A stretch of DNA of 64,000 nt. Origin: Bacillus sp. CGMCC 1.16541. GTDB lineage: Bacteria; Bacillota; Bacilli; Bacillales; Bacillaceae_H. The stretch covers positions 62,001 through 126,000 of the forward strand of contig NZ_QFRU01000008.1 in the NCBI RefSeq assembly GCF_003184905.1. Reading direction: 5' to 3'. Positions 1 through 10,102 of the stretch are shown in pieces. A model generated the notes under the pieces. That model had not been told where the DNA came from, did not search any database, and saw only the letters and a list, made by a program, of their open reading frames with translations. How positions within the stretch are numbered: position 1 is the first letter of the stretch; each line of letters starts with the position of its first letter. The position numbers were made by a program, and so were the translations under genes.

Positions 1-1668
<1,668 letters not shown>

Positions 1669-1675
1669 CTAGTCA

Positions 1676-1708
1676 ATTAATAATTTATTAATTTATTTAA
1701 TTAATATT
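1676..1708. promoter_or_regulatory. AT-rich operator-like site before the neopullulanase gene
   Basis: The stretch is almost purely A/T, made of overlapping ATTAAT, TTAATT and AATTAA words. It lies between the minus-strand -10 and the ribosome site of the neopullulanase gene. Similar words recur at 1873-1900 and 6621-6641. I infer that it binds the ROK regulator encoded at 5432-6586. ROK/XylR repressors are known to use AT-rich palindromes of TTAATTN-type half sites. Confidence 0.5.
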
Positions 1709-1722
1709 TGATTCTAGCATTC

Positions 1723-1751
1723 ATGTTAGAGGGATGTGTAACGTTTGTCAA
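1723..1751 (-). promoter_or_regulatory. SigA-type promoter for the neopullulanase gene
   Basis: Read on the minus strand, TTGACA (1746-1751) and TAACAT (1723-1728) are separated by exactly 17 bp. The predicted start of transcription falls at the edge of the AT-rich operator-like block. That arrangement would allow repression by blocking initiation or clearance. Confidence 0.6.
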
Positions 1752-1831
1752 TACCATGTTTTTAGTAAAAAAATCTACCTAAGCTTCATTACATGAGGTT
1801 TTTAGGTGAAAAAACCTTCTTAGAAAAGTGG

Positions 1832-1860
1832 TTGCAGTTTTGAAAAAGAGAATCTATAAT
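1832..1860 (+). promoter_or_regulatory. SigA-type promoter for the maltodextrin ABC operon
   Basis: TTGCAG (1832-1837) and a perfect TATAAT (1855-1860) are separated by 17 bp. The predicted start site is just upstream of the AT-rich operator-like block at 1873-1900. Confidence 0.65.
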
Positions 1861-1872
1861 AGGGGACATAAT

Positions 1873-1900
1873 ATAATTGATTAAATTAATTAATAAATTA
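1873..1900. promoter_or_regulatory. AT-rich operator-like site downstream of the malE-like promoter
   Basis: An overlapping ATTGATTAAATTAATTAAT block sits between the promoter -10 and the ribosome site. It shares its words with the sites at 1676-1708 and 6621-6641. The likely ligand protein is the ROK regulator of this cluster; this is inference from position and similarity. Confidence 0.5.
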
Positions 1901-1929
1901 TAATGGTGTTACTAAAGGAGGTTTTCAAC

Positions 1930-3192
1930 TTGAGAAGACATGTAAAACAAATAGTAGCCACACTGTCTATGATGATGATCATAAGTGGCTGTGGCATTGA
2001 AGAGAAGCGGGATGCTGAATGGAAGCAACAAGAAGAAGGAAAGCCAAAAAAATTGGTGATCTGGGAAGAAAAGGGGAAGGGTGCAGCGTTAAAACCAGCG
2101 ATTAAGAGTTTTGAAGAAAAGTATAACATCAATGTTGAGTATAAAGAGTTAGAGTTATCAGCTGAAATGAAAGAGAAAATTCGATTAGATGGACCAGCAG
2201 GTACGGGTCCAGATGTTCTCAGTTTGCCACACGATCAAATTGGTCAGCTTGCATTAGAAGGAGTTATTGTACCAATTGAAGTGAAAGAAGAAACAGTCGA
2301 TACATTTACTGATCAAGCCATTGAAGCACAAATGTACGATGGAAAGTTATATGGACTGCCAAAGGCGATTGAAACACCGATTTTTATCTATAACAAAGCG
2401 TTAATGAGTAAGCCACCAGAAACGATGGAAGAGCTCTATGCTTTTTCAAAAGAAAAACGAAATAAAGAAGAGTATGGGTTTTTAGCGCCGTGGGATAACT
2501 TTTATTTTGCTAATGCGGTGTTAAGTGGAATGGGCGGATATGTATTTAGTCAAGACGGTGGAAAAGCCGACCCGATGAACATTGGATTACATAATGACGC
2601 GTCTATAAGGGGTGCCACATACATTCAAAAATGGTATGAAGAAAAACTATTTCCAAAAGGAATCATCGGTGAAAACGGTGGATCAACATTAGAAGGTCTA
2701 TTTTCAGAAGGAAAAGTTGCATCTGTTATGAGTGGACCGTGGGCGTTTGAAAGCTATCAAAGCGCAGGTATCGACATCGGTGCATCCGCTATGCCGTTGT
2801 TACCAAACGGAAATCCAATGAATACATTTATCGGTGTAAAAGGATTTCATGTGAACAGTTTTTCTCCTTATCAAAAATGGTCGACAAAGCTTGTGGAACA
2901 TTTAACGAATGAGCAAAATGCAAAAATTCGATATGAACAGACTGAAGAAGTTCCTCCAGTAAACAATTTACTAGACGATCCAATGATTAAAGAGAATGAA
3001 AAAGCATCTGCCATCGTAGAGCAAGCAAAAACTGGAGAGCCAATGCCAAATATTCCGGAAATGACTGAAATATGGGGTCCGATGGTTACAGCTATGCAAT
3101 TAGTAGCGAATGGGAAAGAAGAACCAAAGCAAGCACTAGAAGAAGCAGTTCGAACCATTAAAAGTCAAATTGAAGCCAATCATGGTAGCTAA
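1930..3192 (+). CDS. Maltose/maltodextrin ABC transporter, substrate-binding lipoprotein
   Basis: This is the extracellular solute-binding lipoprotein of a carbohydrate importer of the MalE/MdxE type. I place the start at TTG 1930, which follows a consensus AAAGGAGG at 1914-1921 with good spacing. The in-frame ATG at 1903 lies upstream of that ribosome site. The 420-residue product begins with a short charged stretch, a hydrophobic helix and a lipobox ISGC, so it should be lipid-anchored at Cys. The body has the type-1 solute-binding-protein fold (KLVIWEEKGKG, later VMSGPWAFE). It heads an operon with two permeases. No MalK-type ATPase is encoded here, so a shared MsmX-like ATPase elsewhere probably powers it. 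Confidence 0.9.
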   Translation: MRRHVKQIVATLSMMMIISGCGIEEKRDAEWKQQEEGKPKKLVIWEEKGKGAALKPAIKSFEEKYNINVEYKELELSAEMKEKIRLDGPAGTGPDVLSLPHDQIGQLALEGVIVPIEVKEETVDTFTDQAIEAQMYDGKLYGLPKAIETPIFIYNKALMSKPPETMEELYAFSKEKRNKEEYGFLAPWDNFYFANAVLSGMGGYVFSQDGGKADPMNIGLHNDASIRGATYIQKWYEEKLFPKGIIGENGGSTLEGLFSEGKVASVMSGPWAFESYQSAGIDIGASAMPLLPNGNPMNTFIGVKGFHVNSFSPYQKWSTKLVEHLTNEQNAKIRYEQTEEVPPVNNLLDDPMIKENEKASAIVEQAKTGEPMPNIPEMTEIWGPMVTAMQLVANGKEEPKQALEEAVRTIKSQIEANHGS

Positions 3193-3212
3193 CGAGAAAG
3201 GAGCATCAGAGT

Positions 3213-4514
3213 ATGAGTAGACTTAATAACGAAGCCACACCGACACCGATGAACACACACCGGAAAAAAGCATTACGATGGTCTATTATTCCTGGATTAG
3301 GGCAATTTTATAACCGACAATTTGTAAAAGGAATAGGGCTCTTTCTTTTGAGCTTTGCATTTGTTATCACGTTTAAAGACTTATTAAATGAAGGGATATG
3401 GGGGCTTGTTACACTTGGAACAAAGCCATTTCGTGATCATTCTATTTTTCTATTAGTACAAGGAATTATCGCATTGCTTGTATTAATAGGAGGAATCGCC
3501 ATCTATAGTTTTAATTTGTATGACGCCTATCAAAATGGAAAGAAAAAAGATGAAGGACAGCACGTACACTCATTAAAAGAACAATATCACAACTTAATGG
3601 ATAACGGTTTTCCGTATTTGATGATTTCACCAGGTTTTTTCTTGCTCATTTTAGTCGTCGTGTTTCCCATTATCTTTATGGTGCTGTTATCATTTACAAA
3701 CTATAACCTTTATCATTCTCCGCCAGCTAGATTAGTAGAATGGAATGGATTTAACAACTTTATTGATTTGATTAAAATGGATATTTGGCGCGATACGTTT
3801 GTTTCTGTCTTCTCATGGACGATTGTTTGGACTTTTTTTGCCACTACTGGACAAATTGCAATTGGAATGTTACTAGCGATTGGGGTCAATCAAAAAGAAG
3901 TGAAGTTCAAGCGTGTGTTTCGAACCATTTTTATCTTACCATGGGCGGTACCTGCTTTTATTTCCATCCTTATTTTTAGTGGCATGTTTAACGAAACGTT
4001 TGGCGCAATTAACAATGATATTTTAGCATTCTTTGGTATTGATCCAATCCCTTGGTTAACAGAACCCGTTTGGACAAAAGTAGCTCTTGTCTTTATTCAA
4101 TGGTGGATTGGTTTTCCGTTTGTATTTGCGATGATTACAGGAGTTTTACAATCGATTCCAGAAGAGTTATATGAAGCAGCGACAATTGATGGGGCATCGA
4201 TGTGGGAGAAGTTTCGCTACATCACATTCCCGATAATTTTGTTTACAACAGCCCCCATTATGATTACACAGTTCACAAGTAACTTTAACAACTTTAACGT
4301 TATTTACTTATTTAATGGTGGAGGTCCAGCTGTAGCGGGACAAACAGCTGGCAGTACAGACATTTTAATTTCATGGATTTATGAGCTTACACTTTCTTCC
4401 GCTCAATATGGAAAAGCAGCAGCGATTACGATGCTTTTATCACTTATTGTCATTAGTGTAGCACTTTGGCAGTTTAAGCGAACAAAATCATTTCAAGAGG
4501 AGGATATGATGTAA
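3213..4514 (+). CDS. Maltodextrin ABC permease, MalF/MdxF type
   Basis: This is an inner-membrane permease subunit of 433 residues, preceded by AAAGGAG. An N-terminal segment with PGLGQFYNRQF and two extra membrane helices precedes the binding-protein-dependent transport domain, as in Gram-positive MdxF/MalC proteins. The EAA loop that contacts the ATPase is visible as YEAATIDGASMWEKF near residue 325. It starts 20 bp after the binding-protein gene and ends 1 bp before the next permease, so the three are co-transcribed. It pairs with the 4516-5358 product to form the transmembrane channel. Confidence 0.93.
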   Translation: MSRLNNEATPTPMNTHRKKALRWSIIPGLGQFYNRQFVKGIGLFLLSFAFVITFKDLLNEGIWGLVTLGTKPFRDHSIFLLVQGIIALLVLIGGIAIYSFNLYDAYQNGKKKDEGQHVHSLKEQYHNLMDNGFPYLMISPGFFLLILVVVFPIIFMVLLSFTNYNLYHSPPARLVEWNGFNNFIDLIKMDIWRDTFVSVFSWTIVWTFFATTGQIAIGMLLAIGVNQKEVKFKRVFRTIFILPWAVPAFISILIFSGMFNETFGAINNDILAFFGIDPIPWLTEPVWTKVALVFIQWWIGFPFVFAMITGVLQSIPEELYEAATIDGASMWEKFRYITFPIILFTTAPIMITQFTSNFNNFNVIYLFNGGGPAVAGQTAGSTDILISWIYELTLSSAQYGKAAAITMLLSLIVISVALWQFKRTKSFQEEDMM

Positions 4515-4515
4515 G

Positions 4516-5358
4516 ATGAATGCAAAATGGCAAAAGAGTATTCGAGTCACAATTACGTATATTGGTCTACTTACAGCGAGTGCGATTATTATTTATCCTA
4601 TTTTATGGATCATTGGTTCGTCGTTAAATCCAGGAAATAGTTTATCAAACTCGTCTATGTTTCCCCAAAATGCAACGCTTGTTCATTATAAAACATTGTT
4701 TATAGGAGAAGGAACACAGTATCTCCAATGGTACTGGAATACATTGAAAATTAGTGTCATTACAATGGTACTTGCGGTCGTTCTTGTTGGATTAATGGCC
4801 TACTCTTTTTCACGCTATCGATTTGTTGGTAGAAAGAATGGCCTGATGTTGTTTTTAATTTTACAAATGGTTCCGCAATTCTCAGCGCTGATTGCCATTT
4901 ACGTTTTAGCCTATTTAAGTGGTTTATTAGATACACATTTAGCTCTTATTTTGATTTACGTCGGTGGGTTGTTGCCAATGAATACATGGTTGGCAAAAGG
5001 GTACTTTGATACGATTCCAAAAGAACTCGATGAATCAGCAAGGATGGATGGAGCGGGGCATTTTCGGATTTTTTATCAAATTGTGTTGCCACTAGCTAAG
5101 CCTATTTTAGCTGTTATTGCTTTATTTAGTTTTATCACACCATTTACCGATTTTATTTTAGCAACAATTTTACTTCGTTCAGAAGAGAACTACACACTTG
5201 CGGTTGGACTATACCGAATGATTAGTGGTCAGTTTGGAAATTCCTTTACGCAGTTTGCAGCTGGATCAGTGTTAATTGCGATTCCGATAAGCTTACTCTT
5301 TTTATCACTACAAAAATATTTCGTATCAGGCTTAACAGCAGGAGGAACAAAGGGATAA
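4516..5358 (+). CDS. Maltodextrin ABC permease, MalG/MdxG type
   Basis: This is the second membrane subunit of the importer: 280 residues, about six helices and a C-terminal EAA loop (DESARMDGAGHFRIF). Its ribosome site GAGGAGG lies inside the end of the malF-like gene, which points to translational coupling. The length matches the family. It is followed after 73 bp by the ROK regulator gene, which is probably in the same transcription unit or has its own weak promoter (a TATAAT is visible at 5383-5388, without a good -35). Confidence 0.93.
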   Translation: MNAKWQKSIRVTITYIGLLTASAIIIYPILWIIGSSLNPGNSLSNSSMFPQNATLVHYKTLFIGEGTQYLQWYWNTLKISVITMVLAVVLVGLMAYSFSRYRFVGRKNGLMLFLILQMVPQFSALIAIYVLAYLSGLLDTHLALILIYVGGLLPMNTWLAKGYFDTIPKELDESARMDGAGHFRIFYQIVLPLAKPILAVIALFSFITPFTDFILATILLRSEENYTLAVGLYRMISGQFGNSFTQFAAGSVLIAIPISLLFLSLQKYFVSGLTAGGTKG

Positions 5359-5431
5359 CCTATAATTTCGTCGTATGCATGGTATAATGATAATAAAAGT
5401 AAATACGAACGAAAATAGGAGAATAGTTGAA

Positions 5432-6586
5432 ATGGTGTTAAAAGGTCAAAATACAACGCGAACAAAACAATTAAATCAATCGTTAGTTATGAGAGTATTG
5501 CTACAACATGGTCCATTATCTCGTCAAAAAATTGCAGAAATGACCGAGCTGACACCAGCAACGATTACATATATTACCGCTGAACTTATCCAAGAAGGTT
5601 TTATTATGGAGCGCGGTGATGTTCAAGAAAGCAAAAAGAGAGCAGGGCGAAAATCAATTGCCCTTGATTTGCAAGAGAATAGTTACTGGGTACTTGGTGT
5701 GCACATTAGTATGGAATCGCTTCAATTAGGGTTAGTCAATTTAAAAGGAACAACACGTCATCTTCAAACGATTACAGTTCCTGCATCTTTTAATCAAGAA
5801 CAATATGTAGAATTTGTCGCCAGTGAACTTATTCAATACATCGAGTCACAAGACGTTAATGTTCAAAGTATTGGAATTGGAGCCCTTGGTGTTGTAGATA
5901 TTGAAAATGGCCAGCTGATTGGTAACGATCGATTAGGATGGCCAGACGTTCCACTTCTTGCATATTTAAAAAAGAAGATTAATCTTCCTATTTTTTTAGA
6001 TAACAATGTTAGTGCGATGGCGTTAGCTGAAAAAATGTTTGGACATGGACGAAATGTAGCGGATTTCATGTGCTTGTATGTTGGTTACCGAATTGGAGCG
6101 AGTCTTGTATTAAACGGTGAACTACATCGTAGTGGTTTAACAGGTGCAGGAGAGTTTGGTCATATGACGTATTTGCCTGACGGAAAGCCTTGTTGGTGTG
6201 GAAATAGTGGCTGTTTAAATCAATATGCCTCTGAACAAGCCATTGTAGAAGAATTACAACAAAACGATATACAATCGATTCTTCAACAGGTTAGAGATAG
6301 AGAGCCTAAAACGATTAGAGTGATTGACAAAGCAGCAGAGAGAATAGGTGTTGTATTAGCTTCTTTCGTTAATATGATTCATGTACAAAAAGTAGTTATT
6401 TGTGGAACGCTTTCACATAAAGAATTTTCGGTCACACCAACGATCGAACGAGAAGTAAATGAACGGTCTTTTTTAGCGAGAAAAGAAGCGATTGATGTGG
6501 TTCCTTCGGAATTAGGTGAACACGTTGAAATTATTGGAGCTGGTGGTCTAGCACTTTGGTACGGATTGTATCAAAAGCAAGCATAA
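5432..6586 (+). CDS. ROK-family transcriptional regulator (XylR/NagC type)
   Basis: This is probably the sugar-responsive repressor of the maltodextrin cluster. I start it at ATG 5432, 10 bp after AGGAG; in-frame ATGs at 5375 and 5387 lack a ribosome site. The 384-residue protein has an N-terminal winged helix-turn-helix (about residues 19-58, LSRQKIAEMTELTPATITY) and then a ROK sugar-kinase fold with the zinc motif CWCGNSGCLNQYAS and GEFGHM. The phosphate-binding DxGGT loop of true ROK kinases is replaced by HISMESLQLG, so it should bind sugar without phosphorylating it. An intrinsic terminator follows directly. Confidence 0.9.
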   Translation: MVLKGQNTTRTKQLNQSLVMRVLLQHGPLSRQKIAEMTELTPATITYITAELIQEGFIMERGDVQESKKRAGRKSIALDLQENSYWVLGVHISMESLQLGLVNLKGTTRHLQTITVPASFNQEQYVEFVASELIQYIESQDVNVQSIGIGALGVVDIENGQLIGNDRLGWPDVPLLAYLKKKINLPIFLDNNVSAMALAEKMFGHGRNVADFMCLYVGYRIGASLVLNGELHRSGLTGAGEFGHMTYLPDGKPCWCGNSGCLNQYASEQAIVEELQQNDIQSILQQVRDREPKTIRVIDKAAERIGVVLASFVNMIHVQKVVICGTLSHKEFSVTPTIEREVNERSFLARKEAIDVVPSELGEHVEIIGAGGLALWYGLYQKQA

Positions 6587-6611
6587 AGGGCTTAATCAAC
6601 AGCTCTTTTTT
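6587..6611 (+). terminator. Intrinsic terminator after the ROK gene
   Basis: A short stem AGGGCT/AGCTCT with an 8-nt loop is followed by a run of T. It separates the ROK gene from the esterase gene. Confidence 0.6.
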
Positions 6612-6620
6612 ACAGAAAGA

Positions 6621-6641
6621 ATGATTAATTAATTGAATTAA
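6621..6641. promoter_or_regulatory. AT-rich operator-like site before the esterase gene
   Basis: GATTAATTAATTGAATTAAT lies immediately upstream of the ribosome site of the 6661 gene. It is the third member of the AT-rich operator family of this cluster and puts the esterase gene in the same inferred regulon. Confidence 0.45.
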
Positions 6642-6660
6642 TGCAAAGGAGATAAAGATA

Positions 6661-7995
6661 GTGAAACAGCATACGATTGTAACGATTCCAAGCTTTCAAT
6701 CTACTTATTTACAGAACGAGCGAAACCTTTATATTTATTTACCTCCAAGTTATCAAGAAGAAACGAAAAAGACATATCCCGTTTTATATATGCATGACGG
6801 TCAAAATATTTTTCATTCGGCTTTTAATGGTCAATCGTGGAACATACATAAAGTAATTGATCAACTTATTAGCGAAAATAAAATGGAAGAAATTATTGTA
6901 GTGGGCATTCCAAATATGGAGGAAGAACGGCCAAACGAATATAGCTTTCATACGTTAGATGTAAAAGACTTATCCATTCCACATGCGCTATCTTGCTCGA
7001 ACCCAAAAGGAGAATTGTACGAGTGCTTTCTTGTTGAGGAAGTAAAGCCCTTTATTGATGCAACGTTTCGTACGAAAAAAGAAGCAGAACATACAGCTCT
7101 CATGGGCTCTTCTCGAGGAGGAGCAATCACTTATCACATTGGATTTAGGCGACCTGACGTGTTTAGTATGTTAGGGATTTTATGTCCTTATTTTTATTAT
7201 GTAGACCCTAAATCATTGCGAGAATTTCCTCAACTTACGCAACCTAACCAAAAGAAAGCGCACCGTAAAATATGGATGGATGTGGGGGAATATGAAGGGT
7301 TATTAATTCGGGTCAATCACGTAAAAGAGGCAGCCAAACATCTTCTTAAAATTGGGTATACATATGAAGAAGAATTAGTTTATTATCAAGATCCATTTGC
7401 TTCTCATACAGAGAAAGATTGGGAGGAACGCGTCCATGCACCGCTTTTATATTTCTTTGGCCAAAAAAGTGACGTGTCTTCAATTAAACTAACAGGCCGT
7501 TCTTTTTTTGGCTTGAATGAAAAAATAGCAGCATTAAATGCTATTAAAACATATAAAAATGGCATGGTTATGAATGAATTACGAGGATCGTATATCGTGA
7601 AAGACGAAGGGATTTTAGAAGTTTTAGAAGACGGTACTGTTGTTCCAAAGTCAGTCGGTCAAACGACAGTTACTTTACAAGTAGGTGAGTTAACAATCTC
7701 AAAAGATATTGAAATTGTTAACTATGTATCTGATAAAATGCTCGTTTCAATTCAAGTAGAAACAAAAGAAGCGATGAGAGGTACTTCTACTTTGTACGCA
7801 GATTTACCCCTAAAAAAGGTAAATGACCATCACTTTTACAATATGTTTATCCTTCCCATTGATACAGGGTTTCGCTTTCAAATTCATACCGATGATGGAC
7901 GTGGTGAAATTGATCCATATAAGAAGAAAGTTTATCACCAAATCAAAATTGAAAAACCACTTGAGTTTACATTTGTTGTAAATGATTGGGGGTAA
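6661..7995 (+). CDS. Alpha/beta-hydrolase (esterase D/enterochelin-esterase-like) with C-terminal Ig-like/carbohydrate-binding-like region
   Basis: The start is GTG 6661 after AAAGGAG. Residues 1 to about 280 form a putative esterase domain (RNLYIYLPPSY, VLYMHDGQNIF) with nucleophile Ser151 in GSSRGG and a late His in the SHTEKDW segment. Residues of about 285-355 resemble a bacterial Ig-like (Big_2) domain, and the last 85 or so look like a beta-sandwich that may bind glucan. There is no signal peptide, so the protein should be cytoplasmic. Position and a shared operator-like site tie it to maltodextrin use. Its substrate is unknown; removal of acyl groups from imported oligosaccharides is one guess. 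Confidence 0.72.
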   Translation: MKQHTIVTIPSFQSTYLQNERNLYIYLPPSYQEETKKTYPVLYMHDGQNIFHSAFNGQSWNIHKVIDQLISENKMEEIIVVGIPNMEEERPNEYSFHTLDVKDLSIPHALSCSNPKGELYECFLVEEVKPFIDATFRTKKEAEHTALMGSSRGGAITYHIGFRRPDVFSMLGILCPYFYYVDPKSLREFPQLTQPNQKKAHRKIWMDVGEYEGLLIRVNHVKEAAKHLLKIGYTYEEELVYYQDPFASHTEKDWEERVHAPLLYFFGQKSDVSSIKLTGRSFFGLNEKIAALNAIKTYKNGMVMNELRGSYIVKDEGILEVLEDGTVVPKSVGQTTVTLQVGELTISKDIEIVNYVSDKMLVSIQVETKEAMRGTSTLYADLPLKKVNDHHFYNMFILPIDTGFRFQIHTDDGRGEIDPYKKKVYHQIKIEKPLEFTFVVNDWG

Positions 7996-8036
7996 AAAAG
8001 GCTTGTTGCGTTTGATGAACGTAACAGGCCTTTTTT
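7994..8036. terminator. Bidirectional terminator between convergent genes
   Basis: An AAAAAAGGC-type arm pairs with GGCCTTTTTT through an imperfect stem (TTGTTGCG with CGTAACA). T-runs are present on both strands, so it can serve the esterase gene and the convergent gene at 8038-8481. Confidence 0.85.
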
Positions 8037-8037
8037 A

Positions 8038-8481
8038 TTATTGAGCAAGGGTGCTTTTTGATGTTTTCCACTTTTTAATAATATCCTGCTCAATGTTTGT
8101 ATACGTTTCTTCGTCAATCACTTTATAGATTAAAAGAGACTGTAGTGAGCTAATAAGGTGATCAGCTACTTTTGCATCAATAATAATTTCTTTTGATTGT
8201 GTAAGATCTTGAATATTTTCAACTAGATGGATGTTAAATAAATTAATACGTTCTTCTAGTGCGAGTTCTTCTGCGTACTGGATAATTTTATCTCGCTTGA
8301 CTTGATACATACGTGTTCCAAAGCGTTTTGCACCCAATAATCCGGCTTTTGCATGATTTAATAACAATTGATAGTGAGCTTGTGCTTCGGCTTTATTCTC
8401 GACTTTTAGCATCTTAACGACAATACTTGCCGCTTCAGGTAGCGTAATGTAGCCTTTATCTGTTTGATACATTCGTTTCAT
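8038..8481 (-). CDS. Conserved hypothetical protein with HTH-like N-terminus
   Basis: This is a 147-residue soluble protein of unknown function. The N-terminal half (ITLPEAASIVVKMLKVENK, then FGTRMYQVKRDKIIQYAEE) looks like a MerR/excisionase-type helix-turn-helix with a following wing. The C-terminal half is helical and charged. The upstream AAGGGGAAT supports ATG 8481, although ATG 8472 is also possible. It is a single gene, convergent with the esterase gene and sharing its terminator. I do not recognise a characterised relative; a DNA-binding role is inference. Confidence 0.65.
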   Translation of the reverse strand: MKRMYQTDKGYITLPEAASIVVKMLKVENKAEAQAHYQLLLNHAKAGLLGAKRFGTRMYQVKRDKIIQYAEELALEERINLFNIHLVENIQDLTQSKEIIIDAKVADHLISSLQSLLIYKVIDEETYTNIEQDIIKKWKTSKSTLAQ

Positions 8482-8696
8482 CTATTTTGTATTCCCCTTA
8501 ATGACTTGATACGTTTATTATACCAGATCTCTCCTAAAAAGGCCGATTGAGAAGTTTTTAAATGTTTGTGTATTATTTTTACAGTTTTACCATTTTTGGA
8601 TGTGATAATGCTGTATGATGAAATAGGTAAGAAGTTACATAGAGAAGGAGGTAAATCATTAGCTATTAATAGAACGAGAATAGGGGGAAATGAATA

Positions 8697-9869
8697 ATGA
8701 TATTCATGAAAAAATGCACCCAGCTACTTTTGGCAAGTATTGTAAGTGTGGCGCTTGTCTTTTCACAGATTAGTCCCGCCTCGGCCGCAAGTTTTAAAGA
8801 TGTACCAACGACTCATTGGGCAAATAAAGAGATGACGTACCTCGTTTCACAGGGGGTCATAAAGGGCTATTCGGATAAAACGTTTCGACCAAACCACTCC
8901 GTAACGAACGCACAAGTCGCTGTGATGATGGCTCGTGCGTTAAAATTAAATTTAAATGGCAGGGCAAACCCAGGATTTAAAGATATTCCTACTACGCATC
9001 ATGCTTATAAAGAAATTGCGGCTGTGGTGGAACAAGGGATTTTTCCAAAGGGAAGTTACTTTAATCCGAACAGCCCTGTCTCAAGGGAATCAATGGCTCG
9101 AGCGCTAGCGAACGGATTCAAATTAAGCGGACAGCATCATATGAACTTTTTAGATGTTCAACCTACTTATTGGGCGTATCCTTATGTTACAAAAGTAGCA
9201 GCCAATAAAATTACAACAGGTTATGTAGATAGTACATTCAGACCGAAAGAGCGAGTGACACGTGCACAGTTTTCCGCTTTTATGGCTCGTGCGTTAAATC
9301 CACATTATCGTCAGCAAACGACAGTAACCAGAAATGTGGCATGGGGAATGAATAAGCAATGGGTTAAAAACGTTGAAAATGGTTATAGCAAGCTCATTGG
9401 TGAAACAGCAGATACGTTAGTGTTTAAGAGTAGGAAGTTTGATATCGATGTTTACATTCTTTATATGTTTGAAAGAGGTAGTGTTTCATCGATCATCGTG
9501 GATTACGCACCAGAAGATACGTATTATTATGAGGATTGGCAAAAGCAAGATATTTTTGATGGATTAATAGGCATGACGGCTCTAGAGCTTGGTTTTCCGG
9601 ATGATTATGTAGAGAATTACGATGAATACGCAGCCTTTTGGGATAAAGGACACTACCATGCGATGGTATTTGTAGCGGATTATCAAGGAATGGATACAAA
9701 AGCTTCCGTTGGCTATTTTAAACCTGAAACGAGTACGTACGAAGCTAAGAAAATTGAAAGTAAGAGTCAGAGAGTGTTACGAGAAGTTTACGGAGAAGTA
9801 GAAAAGAAAGAGACTGAAGAGAAAGAAGATAAAAAGCAAGTTCAACTTCTTCGCTTACTAGAAGAATAA
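8697..9869 (+). CDS. Secreted S-layer-homology (SLH) domain protein
   Basis: This 390-residue exported protein should be anchored to pyruvylated secondary wall polymer. A Sec signal peptide (KKCTQLLLASIVSVALVFS..ASA) is followed by three SLH modules, seen as FKDVPTTHWANKEM, FKDIPTTHHAYKEI and FLDVQPTYWAYPYV, each with an F(R/N)P.xxVTR/N-type second half. The C-terminal 180 residues form a separate domain that I do not recognise, ending in a Lys/Glu-rich tail. Starts at 8697 and 8706 are both served by AGGGGGAAA. The surface location is well supported by the family; the function of the C-terminal domain is unknown. Confidence 0.9.
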   Translation: MIFMKKCTQLLLASIVSVALVFSQISPASAASFKDVPTTHWANKEMTYLVSQGVIKGYSDKTFRPNHSVTNAQVAVMMARALKLNLNGRANPGFKDIPTTHHAYKEIAAVVEQGIFPKGSYFNPNSPVSRESMARALANGFKLSGQHHMNFLDVQPTYWAYPYVTKVAANKITTGYVDSTFRPKERVTRAQFSAFMARALNPHYRQQTTVTRNVAWGMNKQWVKNVENGYSKLIGETADTLVFKSRKFDIDVYILYMFERGSVSSIIVDYAPEDTYYYEDWQKQDIFDGLIGMTALELGFPDDYVENYDEYAAFWDKGHYHAMVFVADYQGMDTKASVGYFKPETSTYEAKKIESKSQRVLREVYGEVEKKETEEKEDKKQVQLLRLLEE

Positions 9870-9887
9870 ATTAATAGTCGGTCAAAA

Positions 9888-9996
9888 GAGGTGAAAAACC
9901 ACACCTGTTTGGCTCGGCCCGCCACAACTCCTGCCTACAACATCCATGTTTCAACGGATAGAGAGGCAAGGGGTGTGGCATATTTACGCTTTTTTG
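9888..9996 (+). repeat. Structured repeat element, copy 1
   Basis: This is a noncoding element of about 109 nt. It starts with a hairpin (AGGTG/CACCT), then GTTTGGCTC. A long imperfect stem GCCACAACTCCTGCCT / AGGCAAGGGGTGTGGC follows, enclosing ATCC/GGAT, and the element ends in a T-run. A diverged copy lies on the minus strand at 12392-12502 with the same order of motifs, including GATAGAGAGG. It may act as the terminator of the SLH gene, but the conserved single-stranded words suggest an RNA or a mobile repeat. I do not recognise the family. Confidence 0.6.
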
Positions 9997-10102
9997 TTTC
10001 AATGACAGATGGTCCTCATCATAGTTATTGGAAAACAAGCAGGAATGTGAAGCTATGATGGAGAATTGTACAAAATCTATTTTCTACATAGGAGATGTTC
10101 AC

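Noticed and set aside
1903-1929. ATG at 1903 as start of the maltodextrin-binding protein
   Set aside because: The consensus AAAGGAGG lies downstream of it at 1914-1921 and the signal peptide fits a TTG start at 1930.
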